DNA from: Fredinandcohnia onubensis
Lineage (GTDB): Bacteria > Bacillota > Bacilli > Bacillales > Bacillaceae_L
DNA length: 40,581 nucleotides
Assembly: GCF_002734285.1 (NCBI RefSeq)
Contig: NZ_NSEA01000012.1
Location: 1 to 40,581, forward strand
Direction: 5' to 3'
Part shown: piece by piece, positions 15,616-24,082 of the stretch
Numbering within the stretch: the stretch's first letter is position 1
Layout: every line of letters begins with the position of its first letter
Translations under genes and position numbers: made by a program
The notes under the pieces: model-generated
The model's database searches: none
Told to the model about the DNA's origin: nothing
The model's input: only the letters and a program-made list of their open reading frames with translations

Positions 15616-16123
15616 ATTTATCAACCTTTTCTTTTAAAATTTGGACAAAAAAGATGAAGGCGGTCACAAAATCGGGCTCACCATTGTCAGACAATCTCTT
15701 TCTCGTCTCAATTAAGGCCATTTTGGATGGCAATTTTTCATAGATTAATATTTCATTATTATATGATAATTATAGGCTATTTAAAAGCCAGTTAAAAGTA
15801 TGATGTTTATTTAGATGTTTCGTGGCTCCGACAATATAGCCTTGCATCTTCAGAAGAATGAATGTAGTACTAATAAACTCTTATTCTTCATTCCATCTTT
15901 TGTTATTATAACATGAAAAAAAGCATAAACATCAAATTTCATGCAAAATAAATCATAATAATTCGACAAGTGACAGCGCTTTTCTAAGCATTCACGCATG
16001 GTTATAACTCAATATATACTGCCTTATCTCCCTTATTTTTGTTCCGTCGCGAATAATGCTATTTCATCACAATTAGTCTGTTCTGTGCATGTGAACAAAT
16101 TTTTTTGAAGATTAGTTACAATC
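15616..16123 (-). promoter_or_regulatory. Upstream region of mqo, no convincing gene
   Basis: About 500 bp without a supported gene. On the minus strand there are two possible -10 boxes: TATAAT near 15768-15773 with TTTAAC 16 bp upstream, and TATAAT near 15757 with TTTAAA 16 bp upstream. The spacer of the first contains the inverted repeat GGCTnnnnnnnAGCC. A second inverted repeat GAAGAAT...ATTCTTC occurs around 15852-15890. The leader of about 130 nt between promoter and ribosome site is unexplained. Confidence 0.35.
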
Positions 16124-16159
16124 AAAAGAAAACCTGTATTTCGTTTTGAAATACAGGTT
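16124..16159 (-). terminator. Intrinsic terminator of the YkvA-like gene
   Basis: Perfect 12-bp stem AACCTGTATTTC/GAAATACAGGTT, 5-nt loop, then TTTTCTTTTG on the minus strand. It overlaps the stop codon. Confidence 0.9.
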
Positions 16160-16539
16160 TAGAGCATATATTGAGACGCTTTGAAAATCATCCAGATAAA
16201 AATCAAGGCCCATAGAATCAGGATAAGTGATCCTGCAACCCAGTTCTTTGGTTTGCCGTTTTTCATCATTTCTTCTGCTTTAACTTCGCAATCTGCTATG
16301 ACCGCACTTGGAATCATTTTCAATGCAAACATGATTCCAATTGGGACAAGGATGACCTCATCAAGGTATCCGAGGATTGGTATAAAATCTGGGATTAAGT
16401 CGATAGGGCTGAATGTGTAAGCTACCACTCCAGCAGTAAAAAGCTTAGCATACCATGGAACCCTCGCATCCTTATATGCAAAATACAAGACGAATATTTG
16501 TTTTTTTAAACGTTTTGCCCAACTTTTGATTTTCTCCAT
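16159..16539 (-). CDS. YkvA-family protein (DUF1232)
   Basis: This 126-residue membrane protein contains the DUF1232 core RVPWYAKLFTAGVVAYTFSPIDLIPDFIPILGYLDE (about residues 27-62), whose PIDLIPD...G.lDd signature is diagnostic. Hydrophobic segments follow at about 62-80 and 100-120. The function of the family is unknown. The ATG follows AGGTGAACTT. The gene is monocistronic with its own strong terminator. Upstream (16540-16643) there is only a short gap with no obvious element. Confidence 0.85.
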   Translation of the reverse strand: MEKIKSWAKRLKKQIFVLYFAYKDARVPWYAKLFTAGVVAYTFSPIDLIPDFIPILGYLDEVILVPIGIMFALKMIPSAVIADCEVKAEEMMKNGKPKNWVAGSLILILWALIFIWMIFKASQYML

Positions 16540-16643
16540 AAGTTCACCTATTGATTTTGTTTCCTTATTTTATTCCCAACTTTATTAGGTGTGTATACCT
16601 TTAGGATTTCCTACCTTTACCACTTTTAACCACTGCTAGGAGA

Positions 16644-16886
16644 TTAAGACTTTTTCAACGGCTCTAATAGTTCAATAAGTTCAGGGGTAAATCCTTTAAC
16701 AGCGCGGTCTCCTACAACTGTTACAGGGACACCTAGAAAACCGAAGCGTTCCACTTCTTTTTGGTAGACCTCGTTTTCTGCAATATTTCGGAGGTCAAAT
16801 GTAATGCCATTTTCAGTGAGAACCTTTTTGACAAAAGTACATTCGACACAGTCATTTGTTGTATAGACAATTACTTCTTTATTCAT
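16644..16886 (-). CDS. Glutaredoxin/NrdH-like redox protein
   Basis: This 80-residue thioredoxin-fold protein has the redox motif CVEC at residues 13-16 after the strand VIVYTTND. The later GVPVTVVGD carries the cis-proline of the fold and is followed by GFTPELIELLEPLKK. It resembles NrdH-redoxin/YruB-type glutaredoxins, which reduce disulfides in protein partners. I prefer the second ATG (16886), ten bases after AAGGAG, because the first lies only one base from it. The ribosome site begins inside the pirin stop codon (TAAGGAG), so the two genes are translationally linked. Confidence 0.8.
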   Translation of the reverse strand: MNKEVIVYTTNDCVECTFVKKVLTENGITFDLRNIAENEVYQKEVERFGFLGVPVTVVGDRAVKGFTPELIELLEPLKKS

Positions 16887-16900
16887 TGTAGCCATACTCC

Positions 16901-17755
16901 TTATTCTGCCGGTGGGCCAAATTTTCCTGCGTGAAAATCACGGTATGCTTGTTGGACTTCTTCCATCGAATTCATTACAAATGGGCCATAAGCGACAATT
17001 TCTTCGCGTAGTGGGACCCCTGAGTAAATAAGTAATTTTGAGCGACTATTTGCTGTTATTTGAAACTCACTTTCATTTTTACCATTTTCATTAAAGGTAA
17101 GGGTACCTGCCCCTGTTTTTTTCAGAAGTGTTTTACTTTCACCAAGCTCTACTTCACCGGAAAGTACGTATACAAACGCATTGTGGTTTTCAGGAAGTAT
17201 GTGTTTGTATGTCATGCCTTTCGCAAGTGAAATCTCGGTCATTGTAATGTGAACCAAGCTATTCATCGGCCCTTTAACTCCCGCTATTTCTCCGGAGTAG
17301 ACCTTTAATTCCCCACCTTCAATCTTCACACGAGGTACATCCTCTATGTACACATTTTGGTAGGAGGTTTGTGTATTTTTTAGGGAACTCGGTAAGTTCA
17401 ACCATAGCTGAAGCGTATGAGCAATATCTTGATCAACTGGCTCCTCAGCATGTCTTGCACCACTTCCAGCATTCATATACTGGATATCACCGGCCTCTAA
17501 AATTGAGTTTCCACCATGGTTATCAATATGCTCCAATCGTCCATCGATTACATAGGTAATCGTTTGAAACCCTCTGTGTGGGTGATCCGGAAATGCACCA
17601 CGCTGATACCAGTCCTCTGCCATAATTAAAAATGGGTCAAATTCCTCGAACCGATTTGGTGGTAGCACAAAGCCTTGTTGAACATGGGGATACCCATTAT
17701 TGTTGTATTTTATATACCAATGCTTTTTTAGATCTCGTTTAAAAAGGGAACTCAT
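16901..17755 (-). CDS. Pirin-family protein
   Basis: This 284-residue bicupin has the pirin metal site: His58 and His60 in FPDHPHRGFQT, His102 and Glu104 in GSGARHAEEP, matching the iron ligands of characterised pirins. The pirin C-terminal cupin (about 175-275) contains VPLREEIVAYGPFVMNSMEE. Some bacterial pirins have quercetinase or redox-sensing activity; which applies here is open. The ATG at 17755 follows AAGGAGTGAACGAA. It forms a two-gene operon with the redoxin just downstream, which would fit a redox-related role. Confidence 0.9.
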   Translation of the reverse strand: MSSLFKRDLKKHWYIKYNNNGYPHVQQGFVLPPNRFEEFDPFLIMAEDWYQRGAFPDHPHRGFQTITYVIDGRLEHIDNHGGNSILEAGDIQYMNAGSGARHAEEPVDQDIAHTLQLWLNLPSSLKNTQTSYQNVYIEDVPRVKIEGGELKVYSGEIAGVKGPMNSLVHITMTEISLAKGMTYKHILPENHNAFVYVLSGEVELGESKTLLKKTGAGTLTFNENGKNESEFQITANSRSKLLIYSGVPLREEIVAYGPFVMNSMEEVQQAYRDFHAGKFGPPAE

Positions 17756-17915
17756 TTCGTTCACTCCTTGCTTGTCCATACTTGTATTCTTTCCTATTTC
17801 CATTTCATTTTGACATGTTAGGTGTATTTGCACAAAAATTACGCTTTGGATTTAGACTTCACCTAGTATATTTTTCCAGTAGTCAGTATAATTAAAGTAA
17901 GATTGGGGGGTTTTG

Positions 17916-18629
17916 ATGGGTCTCATCATATTATTGATGTTTTTGCTTCTTTCTATAATCGATAGTTTATTAGGAAAACGATTAGAACCAGGGTATAATG
18001 TGGCCGAATCAGACGGCCGTGTAAAATTCCGGGTAGGTGGCATCCTTATCGTCATCTTATTTTTGGGAAGTGCTTATGTGTTTTTTGATATTGATAATAT
18101 GAACCAAGTAAAATGGCTCCTTATCTTTTTTATGATTTCTATTTGGGGATTTCAGTCATTCATGGAATGGAAATATGTTGAGGGAAAAAAGTACAAATTG
18201 TCTCTTGTTTTAATGGTCGTTTCTGTTATTGCTACTTTTGGAATCTTTTTTACTTATGAGAAAATCACTAATACTACTTTTGGTGAGGAAGTTAGTAAAT
18301 ACATTGGGGAAACAGAGAAAATCGACAAAATTGAATTAACATGGATTACATTAGATGAAGCAAAGGGATACATTCACAGTTATTCAACAATCACTGATCA
18401 ATCAATGATACAAAGACTCATTTTTGAACCTTCAGATATGGACCTTATGAGGACAAGATTTGGACCTGGTTTGGGCTATTTCGTGACAGTCTATATTGAT
18501 GAAGATGTCTACAGTTTAGTTGTTACCGAAAGTGAGTTGCGAATCGAAGACAAAAGCTATGAAATCGAGGGTGAAAACAAGCTATTAAACCTAATTGAAA
18601 ACGAGCAATTGGAGTGGGTTGAGGAATAA
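17916..18629 (+). CDS. DUF4181-like membrane protein
   Basis: This 237-residue protein has an N-terminal half with four membrane helices (about 1-18, 40-58, 65-83 and 92-112). A soluble C-terminal domain with DEAKGYIHSYSTITDQ and VYIDEDVYSLVVTESELRIEDKSYEI follows. The helix arrangement with KRLEPGYNVAESDGRVKFR after helix 1 fits DUF4181 proteins of Bacillus. The function is unknown. The ATG at 17916 lies five bases after GGGGGG; a TTG immediately before it is too near the ribosome site. A TATAAT at 17887-17892 may be the -10 box, but no good -35 is seen. Confidence 0.7.
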   Translation: MGLIILLMFLLLSIIDSLLGKRLEPGYNVAESDGRVKFRVGGILIVILFLGSAYVFFDIDNMNQVKWLLIFFMISIWGFQSFMEWKYVEGKKYKLSLVLMVVSVIATFGIFFTYEKITNTTFGEEVSKYIGETEKIDKIELTWITLDEAKGYIHSYSTITDQSMIQRLIFEPSDMDLMRTRFGPGLGYFVTVYIDEDVYSLVVTESELRIEDKSYEIEGENKLLNLIENEQLEWVEE

Positions 18630-18642
18630 TAAAAAATAAATA

Positions 18643-18668
18643 ACCCCCTAAGGGATCCCTTAAGAGGT
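18643..18668 (-). terminator. Intrinsic terminator of the 45-residue gene
   Basis: The minus-strand RNA can form an 11-bp stem (ACCUCUUAAGG with CCUUAGGGGGU, two G-U pairs) closing a GAUC loop, then UAUUUAUUUUUU. The plus strand pairs less well, so this belongs to the minus-strand gene. Confidence 0.8.
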
Positions 18669-18797
18669 CTTTAATAAAGATTCAATTTCTTCTTCAGTTA
18701 CAAACTTCCATTTAATATCTTTCCATATATCCTTATCCATTGCTTCTATAAGCAAGTCGATTTCATTATACGTAAACTTAACTGTTTGTTCCTTCAT
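18660..18797 (-). CDS. 45-residue acidic small protein
   Basis: This gene encodes MKEQTVKFTYNEIDLLIEA, continuing to MDKDIWKDIKWKFVTEEEIE and ending LLKTS. The ATG at 18797 follows GGTGGATTAC. The predicted structure is two helices, with many Glu/Asp and Lys and two Trp. The terminator directly past the stop codon, stronger on this strand, supports a real minus-strand gene. I know no family for it. It diverges from the DUF2332 gene. Confidence 0.55.
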   Translation of the reverse strand: MKEQTVKFTYNEIDLLIEAMDKDIWKDIKWKFVTEEEIESLLKTS

Positions 18798-18887
18798 GTA
18801 ATCCACCAAACCTTTCAGTATATTATTCGCTTAGGCTTATCTTGGTTTGAGGGTCAAGTTCGAGAAAAATTTCAGGAGGAGAGAAAT

Positions 18888-19907
18888 ATGAATAACACTC
18901 AGTCTATTAAGTTTCGAAACTTCGCCAACACCGAGTGTAAGGGCTCAAGTAGCTTGTATGAATTTCTTTCATTACAGATTGCCGACGATGATGAACTACT
19001 TGAGTTGGCTTCTCACGCACCTAGTGGCCAACCTTCATCTAATTTGTTGTTTGGTGCTGTTCATTATCTTTTACTAAAAGGAAAGAACCACCGGCTTCGA
19101 GATTTTTATCCAAGTATGACGAAGAATCCTCGGAAAGTAGAGGAATCCTTTTTACCTTTTAAAGAGTTTTGCAGTCAATATTCTACTGAAATCATCCCGC
19201 TTTTACAGGAAAAATTGGTTCAGACAAATGAAGTAAGACGATGTTCCTATCTTTTTCCAGCCTTTCAATTTATTTATAATATCGTAAAAAAGCCGCTAGC
19301 TTTGATTGAAATTGGGACCAGTGCCGGCCTTCAGTTGCTATGGGATCAGTATAGTTACTCGTATGGAACGGGTGCAGTTTTCGGAAACAGAGAATCAACT
19401 TTGCGTATAACAGCTGAAATAAAAGGAGACAATACTCCTAATCTACAAGACTTTATTCCACCAGTATCTGAACGTATTGGAATCGACCTCCATCCTATTG
19501 ATTTAAGGGATGATGAAAATGTCCTCTGGCTAAAAGCCCTCATTTGGCCGGAACATCATGAAAGACATGAGTTATTTGAAAATGCTGCGGAAATTGTTAA
19601 AGCGAACGAAATGCGGTTGATTAAAGGGAATGGTGTTGAAATGCTTGATGAACTTTCTAAAGAAGTTTCAAGCGAATATGCTATTTGTGTGTTTCACACC
19701 CATGTGGCTAACCAAATGCCTACAGGAGTGAGGAATAGATTGCTAGAGAAGGTTAAGCAGATCGGATCCGAACGTGAGATTTTCCATCTATATAACAATA
19801 TACAAGACCGCGACCTTCATCTAGATTATTCTCTTGATGGGAAAGAGTATAAACATGTTGTTGGTCAAACAGAAGGGCATGGAAAATGGTTTTCATGGGA
19901 GTTATAA
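18888..19907 (+). CDS. DUF2332-family protein
   Basis: This 339-residue protein belongs to DUF2332. Signature parts are the N-terminal YEFLSLQIADDDELLELA, the PSNLLFGAVHYLLL block, and LIEIGTSAGLQLLWDQYSY, which looks like a glycine-rich SAM-type loop. CVFHTHVANQM and the end HGKWFSWEL complete the family pattern. The fold hints at a methyltransferase-like core, but no activity is established. The ATG at 18888 follows AGGAGGAGAGAAAT, a strong ribosome site; a longer in-frame reading from 18786 has none. Confidence 0.85.
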   Translation: MNNTQSIKFRNFANTECKGSSSLYEFLSLQIADDDELLELASHAPSGQPSSNLLFGAVHYLLLKGKNHRLRDFYPSMTKNPRKVEESFLPFKEFCSQYSTEIIPLLQEKLVQTNEVRRCSYLFPAFQFIYNIVKKPLALIEIGTSAGLQLLWDQYSYSYGTGAVFGNRESTLRITAEIKGDNTPNLQDFIPPVSERIGIDLHPIDLRDDENVLWLKALIWPEHHERHELFENAAEIVKANEMRLIKGNGVEMLDELSKEVSSEYAICVFHTHVANQMPTGVRNRLLEKVKQIGSEREIFHLYNNIQDRDLHLDYSLDGKEYKHVVGQTEGHGKWFSWEL

Positions 19908-19940
19908 AAGGCAATTGGATATCCTCCGATGCCTTTTATA
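19903..19940. terminator. Bidirectional terminator between convergent genes
   Basis: Stem ATAAAAGGCA/TGCCTTTTAT around an inner GGATATCC palindrome. The stop codon of DUF2332 lies within its left arm. Confidence 0.75.
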
Positions 19941-19963
19941 CAACAGGTGACGATCGTTTTATT

Positions 19964-20152
19964 CTATATAATGAGCATCATGATTAATGGAAATATAAAC
20001 GTGACGACTAATGCTTGAATAAACGTTAAAATGATATCCTTTTTCCACGGATTACTCTTTGGATAACGGTTGTTGATACGTTGAAAAACTAGAAAAATCA
20101 CCCACCAGAATAATGCTACATAGATGAAATCAAAGATACTATCATAATACAA
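19964..20152 (-). CDS. 62-residue membrane protein with TTG start
   Basis: This protein has two hydrophobic helices (about 7-23 and 40-61) joined by a basic loop RINNRYPKSNPWKKD. The start is TTG at 20152, eight bases after GGAGG; the ribosome site GGAAGGAGGAG is strong. The family is not recognised. It shares the terminator region at 19903-19940 with the DUF2332 gene. Confidence 0.65.
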   Translation of the reverse strand: MYYDSIFDFIYVALFWWVIFLVFQRINNRYPKSNPWKKDIILTFIQALVVTFIFPLIMMLII

Positions 20153-20293
20153 TCGTAACTCCTCCTTCCGTTCCTATTAGATATCTGTTATCTCCATTAT
20201 TGCATTATTTCAAGAAAATTGAAATAAATAAAAATATTACCATAACTAGATGATAAAATAACTTTAGAGATTTATAGAATTGGGGGTTATTGT

Positions 20294-21226
20294 TTGAAGG
20301 AGAAAATATTCTGGTTCAGTATATTGGTGATTATTCTAAGCTATATCGGCAATTATTTGTATTTCCAATCTAAACAGCTGGATGCTCCACTATTTTTGGA
20401 GCATTATTATGAACTCACTTTGAACGATGAAGATGAGACAATGCTCACATTTTATTACGTAACCAATAAGTCGGACTCTTCCTCAATTAACCATGTACAA
20501 ATTGATGGAATTGAGGCTTATGCGAGCTCGAATATGGACTTTATGTGGGAGTCGCAGGAACCTCAGTTTGAACAAGAGTATACACATCATTATTTAAAAG
20601 CACTTTATGTTACGTTTGCTGCGGATTTCGAAGGTGAAGGTCCTTTTTCGTTTTCAGAAATGGAGGTCCATCTCTCCAATGGGAAAACCCTTTTGGCTGA
20701 TATTGGAGAAGTCATTCTTCATAAAGATACAGAATACCTCAATGTGTTAGAGACACAAATAAGTTCAAGTAGTAATCAGCATCGGGAAGAGAAAACGATG
20801 CTTGCTTTAGAACCGATCACCATAGAGGAAATTGAGATTCCTTTTAAAGAGGAATTGTCAGATGACATTTTCATTAAGGTTGACCTTGAACAGAGTAAAT
20901 TGAGCGAACTCGAAAAACTCAAGACTGGTGCAAATCCTCCAAAATGGTTCGATGAAGACCGCGAAAAGGATTGGAATGACTTACCTGGTGTCACCGTTCG
21001 TGATGATATACTTCCATTTAGTTTGGAACAAAATGAATGGGTTCGCTTCTTAATGCAATTCAATCCGACAAGGCATAGTTACTTTCAATTCAGCATCAAA
21101 CTCAACGGAAAAACAGAGGCTGGTGAAGAGTTTGTGAGAGAGTTACCAATCATAGATCACCCTGATTTAGACCAAAAAGTGATCAATGAAATCATCGAGG
21201 AAAAAGAGGCTGGTGAGCGCGAATGA
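20294..21226 (+). CDS. Membrane-anchored protein, function unknown
   Basis: This 310-residue protein has one N-terminal membrane helix (about 4-25) and a large extracytoplasmic, acidic domain made mostly of beta strands. Short recognisable stretches include ELTLNDEDETMLTFYYVTN, EMEVHLSNGKTLLADIGEV and FSIKLNGKTEAGEEFVREL. Two similar strand-turn-strand parts suggest a duplicated fold. I do not recognise the family. It starts with TTG seven bases after GGGGG. Its TGA stop overlaps the ATG of the next gene (ATGA), so the two products are probably made together and may interact. Confidence 0.65.
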   Translation: MKEKIFWFSILVIILSYIGNYLYFQSKQLDAPLFLEHYYELTLNDEDETMLTFYYVTNKSDSSSINHVQIDGIEAYASSNMDFMWESQEPQFEQEYTHHYLKALYVTFAADFEGEGPFSFSEMEVHLSNGKTLLADIGEVILHKDTEYLNVLETQISSSSNQHREEKTMLALEPITIEEIEIPFKEELSDDIFIKVDLEQSKLSELEKLKTGANPPKWFDEDREKDWNDLPGVTVRDDILPFSLEQNEWVRFLMQFNPTRHSYFQFSIKLNGKTEAGEEFVRELPIIDHPDLDQKVINEIIEEKEAGERE

Positions 21227-21849
21227 AAATTAATTTTAAGCAAATGTTCTGGGGCTTCGTTTTTATTCTTTTAGAGATCCATTTGATTTACGTTGATATT
21301 TTGCCAGAGCCAATCGGGTATTATCTCATTCTCGCAAGCCTAGTAGGAGTTCCTTCAGAAAGCCGAATCGGCAATCTATTAAAAAGGCTTTTGATCGTGC
21401 TTATACTCATTAGTATTCCAACTGTGTTTATCCAACAAAATGTGAATGGGAATGAATTAGGATCTTTTGTCGGCATACCGATTTGGGATACCTATACCTT
21501 TTTTCTAGAAATTTTAAAGTTGGTCATTGTATTCCTTGTTTTTCAGTTAATCATGACAGTTGTCTCTACTCTAGGGGATGAATTTTTAGTAAGTAGAAGT
21601 GCGCAAACTTTTAAAATATATATGACTATCATGCTGCTGATCACGCTCACACACACATTTGCGATGAACCTTTCCAGAGACATTATAGCAGGTTACCTTT
21701 TCTTTACGATCCCTTTAGGTCTGATCATGGAAATCATGTTTCTCGTTCTCTTATGGAAGTTGCATAAGCGCACAAGTACTCCAAAGAAAGACTACTACAT
21801 GGACATGGATATCGTTGACAGACCTAAAAGCGATAAAAATAAATTATAA
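21223..21849 (+). CDS. Polytopic membrane protein, partner of the preceding gene
   Basis: This 208-residue protein has about six membrane helices (roughly 5-22, 28-45, 53-70, 87-108, 131-150 and 158-178) and a hydrophilic C-terminus ending near DRPKSDKNKL. No enzymatic motif is visible and I do not recognise the family. The start codon overlaps the previous stop codon by four bases, indicating translational coupling. The membrane-anchored protein and this one may form a complex. Confidence 0.65.
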   Translation: MKINFKQMFWGFVFILLEIHLIYVDILPEPIGYYLILASLVGVPSESRIGNLLKRLLIVLILISIPTVFIQQNVNGNELGSFVGIPIWDTYTFFLEILKLVIVFLVFQLIMTVVSTLGDEFLVSRSAQTFKIYMTIMLLITLTHTFAMNLSRDIIAGYLFFTIPLGLIMEIMFLVLLWKLHKRTSTPKKDYYMDMDIVDRPKSDKNKL

Positions 21850-21862
21850 AGAGGTTAAAATA

Positions 21863-21902
21863 AGCCGCAATATTAAAAGACCATATTCTATATATTGCGG
21901 CT
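21863..21902. terminator. Bidirectional terminator
   Basis: Eleven-bp stem AGCCGCAATAT/ATATTGCGGCT with an 18-nt loop. The T-rich tail TTATTTTAACC on the minus strand suggests it mainly ends the GNAT-VOC operon, but it also follows the plus-strand operon. Confidence 0.7.
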
Positions 21903-21928
21903 AACAATAGTAAAATTACAATGCAAGA

Positions 21929-22273
21929 TTACTTTCTTTCAACAAGACCAAACCCCAGCCCTGTTGGGTCAACCAAATAAGCTAAATAAAACTCATCAAA
22001 CTCCATTTTTTCACGAACACTCATCGCGCCATTGTCTACAGCTTTTACAATTGTATCGTCAATTGATTCAACTTCAATCTGGATTCTGGTTCCATGCGGA
22101 TAATCATGCGGTCCTTTGCTTATCCCACCTTGAATGTCTACTTGACCGGTGCTTTTAACAGGATAAAATCCCCAATTTGGTTCCTCAAATTCCCAACCGA
22201 AAACAGCTGAATAGAATTTTACCGCTTTTTCAGGGTCTTGGCTGCTGATTTCAAAACCTACTATACGTGCCAT
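21929..22273 (-). CDS. VOC-superfamily protein (glyoxalase-like)
   Basis: This 114-residue protein is a single VOC domain: IVGFEISSQDPEKAVKFYSAVFGWEF at the start, then a short DIQGGIS strand, IQIEVESIDDTIVKAVDNGA in the middle and YLVDPTGLGFGLVER at the end. It resembles glyoxalase/bleomycin-resistance proteins of unknown substrate. The ATG at 22273 lies eight bases after AAGGAG; an ATG six bases earlier is too close. It overlaps the 3' end of the acetyltransferase gene by 23 bp, so the two form an operon. Confidence 0.8.
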   Translation of the reverse strand: MARIVGFEISSQDPEKAVKFYSAVFGWEFEEPNWGFYPVKSTGQVDIQGGISKGPHDYPHGTRIQIEVESIDDTIVKAVDNGAMSVREKMEFDEFYLAYLVDPTGLGFGLVERK

Positions 22274-23090
22274 CGTCATCTCTCCTTAATTTCATCATCC
22301 AAATAGCCTTTGTATACCCTATTCTCATACCTGCTCGTTCCATGTTGTTTTGACTGACTGAGCCAAATTTCGCCTGACCTACAATGATTCTACACTCTTG
22401 TTCCAGTGCTTTTTGCATCCGCTTCTTAATTAATGCTGTTTGTATACCAAGATTACGAAATTCGGGCAGGGTCGTTGCGGCAGCAAGAGTTCCAATACTA
22501 TTCTGAGTATATAAAACTCCTATACCCACTGGTTCATTTTCAATATTTGCAAGATAAAATGTCCAATGTTCATTGTCGTAAAGTATTTCGTTATTCTGTG
22601 CGACCCCATCTTTTAAAAATGCCGGCATACCAAAGCCCTTAGTGTAAATTTCAGCAAACAAATCAAATTCATTATGTTCTAACTTGCGAACAATGATCTT
22701 AGAATTAGTTTCCGTATCTTGATGTGAAGAATGTTCTGAGTAAAGAGTTGTGTGAAAATCGGATTGATAAAAACCTTTGTTGTTCAAAAACATTAAGAAA
22801 TCCGAAGAAACATGTCCCGGCGTTAGTTCGAATCGAACAGGAATATCCTTCTGTTTGTAAAAATGAATGATTTCTTCTATGTATTTCTCATCGCCATCAG
22901 ATATACCCTTTACTGTGTTGAATGATGGTCCTGGAATGTTCTTAACAGAAAAGGCTGTTGCACTTCCAAATTGTTTCACTTCTACGCCCATCGGATTTCC
23001 TTCGATTGCTTGTATGGCCTCTAGTCTAGATTGCAATACCTGTATTTCAGCTGTTTCTATGGTTTGAGCAAATTGCTTCGTTACTACCAC
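22251..23090 (-). CDS. GNAT-family acetyltransferase with N-terminal extension
   Basis: This 279-residue protein has an N-terminal region of about 125 residues (helical, then FELTPGHVSSDFLMFLNNKGF). The GNAT core begins near KIIVRKLEHNEFDLFAEIYTKGF, and the acetyl-CoA motif is AAATTLPEFRNLGIQTALIKKRMQKAL. A two-part layout of this kind is seen in some two-domain acetyltransferases where the first half is a degenerate GNAT fold. The start is GTG at 23090 after AAGGAAGTGGGAAT. It overlaps the VOC gene. Confidence 0.75.
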   Translation of the reverse strand: MVVTKQFAQTIETAEIQVLQSRLEAIQAIEGNPMGVEVKQFGSATAFSVKNIPGPSFNTVKGISDGDEKYIEEIIHFYKQKDIPVRFELTPGHVSSDFLMFLNNKGFYQSDFHTTLYSEHSSHQDTETNSKIIVRKLEHNEFDLFAEIYTKGFGMPAFLKDGVAQNNEILYDNEHWTFYLANIENEPVGIGVLYTQNSIGTLAAATTLPEFRNLGIQTALIKKRMQKALEQECRIIVGQAKFGSVSQNNMERAGMRIGYTKAIWMMKLRRDDDGTYSRF

Positions 23091-23160
23091 ATTCCCACTT
23101 CCTTTTTTGATGAGCTAATAAAGCTACTAATGTGAATGCAAGCTCTCTCATCATTTCTAT

Positions 23161-23934
23161 TCATTTAGAAACCTTTCTGCATACATAAATCATTTGATGG
23201 CTATCTTGCGTTAACGTCGACTCATCCCAATCCTTGTAAACTCCTAAAATCTCAAATCCGTTTTGTTTGAGTAAACGATTCATCTCTTGCGGGAACACAT
23301 AGCGCAATTTGATATTGGTTTTCTGTTCCTCAACTGTTTTACCACTGTCATCCTTTAATCGTCTAATGGTTATATAGTGTTGCACCTGCTGAAGCGTGTC
23401 ATAGTTACTTATCGTGTAGACATCTACCGTTTTCCCTGTTTCATCCTTATAGCTTCGCCAATATTCCTCAATAGGTGGTTGAAGCAATTCATCCGGACTT
23501 GGGAACCTCGTGCCGAAGATGAAAATCCCCTCTTTTACAAGGTGGTTGTGCACGGAAGTTAGAAGCTGATCCTGCTCTTCATTCGTATGAAAATGCTGAA
23601 AAGAGTTTCCTACGATAAAAATGAGTGGACTTTTTACACCTAATTGGAGATTCGTGCAATCTTGCTCAATCCACTCAATGTTTAGGTCCGTATGTTCTGT
23701 TTTCTTTTTTGCTTGAGTAAGCATGCCATTATGTATATCTACCCCAATAAGGGAATATCCCGCTTCTGCTAAGGAAATTGTTGCTCGACCTGTTCCACAA
23801 GCCAAATCAATGATTGGCCCGTTAACTTTTCTAGCCCATTTTTTTATAAATTCAACATCATCCTGGAAAGGGTCATTTTCTCGGTCATAAAGGACCGGAT
23901 CTTTGTATTCCTCAAAATTATCGAATTGGTTCAT
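23161..23934 (-). CDS. Class I SAM-dependent methyltransferase
   Basis: This 257-residue methyltransferase has motif I DLACGTGRA at residues 43-51, the acidic residue of motif II in LIGVDIHNGM, and a motif IV-like stretch PLIFIVGNSFQHF. The C-terminal part RYVFPQEMNRLLKQNGFEILGVYKD is the usual cap of small-molecule methyltransferases. The substrate is unknown. The ATG follows AAAGGAGAACAA, a strong ribosome site. It is transcribed in the same direction as the GNAT-VOC pair but 70 bp away. Confidence 0.85.
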   Translation of the reverse strand: MNQFDNFEEYKDPVLYDRENDPFQDDVEFIKKWARKVNGPIIDLACGTGRATISLAEAGYSLIGVDIHNGMLTQAKKKTEHTDLNIEWIEQDCTNLQLGVKSPLIFIVGNSFQHFHTNEEQDQLLTSVHNHLVKEGIFIFGTRFPSPDELLQPPIEEYWRSYKDETGKTVDVYTISNYDTLQQVQHYITIRRLKDDSGKTVEEQKTNIKLRYVFPQEMNRLLKQNGFEILGVYKDWDESTLTQDSHQMIYVCRKVSK

Positions 23935-24082
23935 TTGTTCTCCTTTAATTAACTAATCAAGATTACTTATTATTGATTTCCACATAAAGGTATTAATTTC
24001 CTTCTAAAATTATAAGCATGTCCGTCAATTGTGGTAATATTAATAAGTAAATTCTATTTTGAAAGTGAAAGGCTTGGTTTTT

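Noticed and set aside
15521-15733. 70-codon frame overlapping the mqo start
   Set aside because: No ribosome site, and most of it lies inside mqo in another frame.
15974-15990. CcpA-type cre site upstream of mqo (GTGACAGCGCTTTTCT)
   Set aside because: The essential CA near the right end of the cre consensus is replaced by TC, so the match is too weak.
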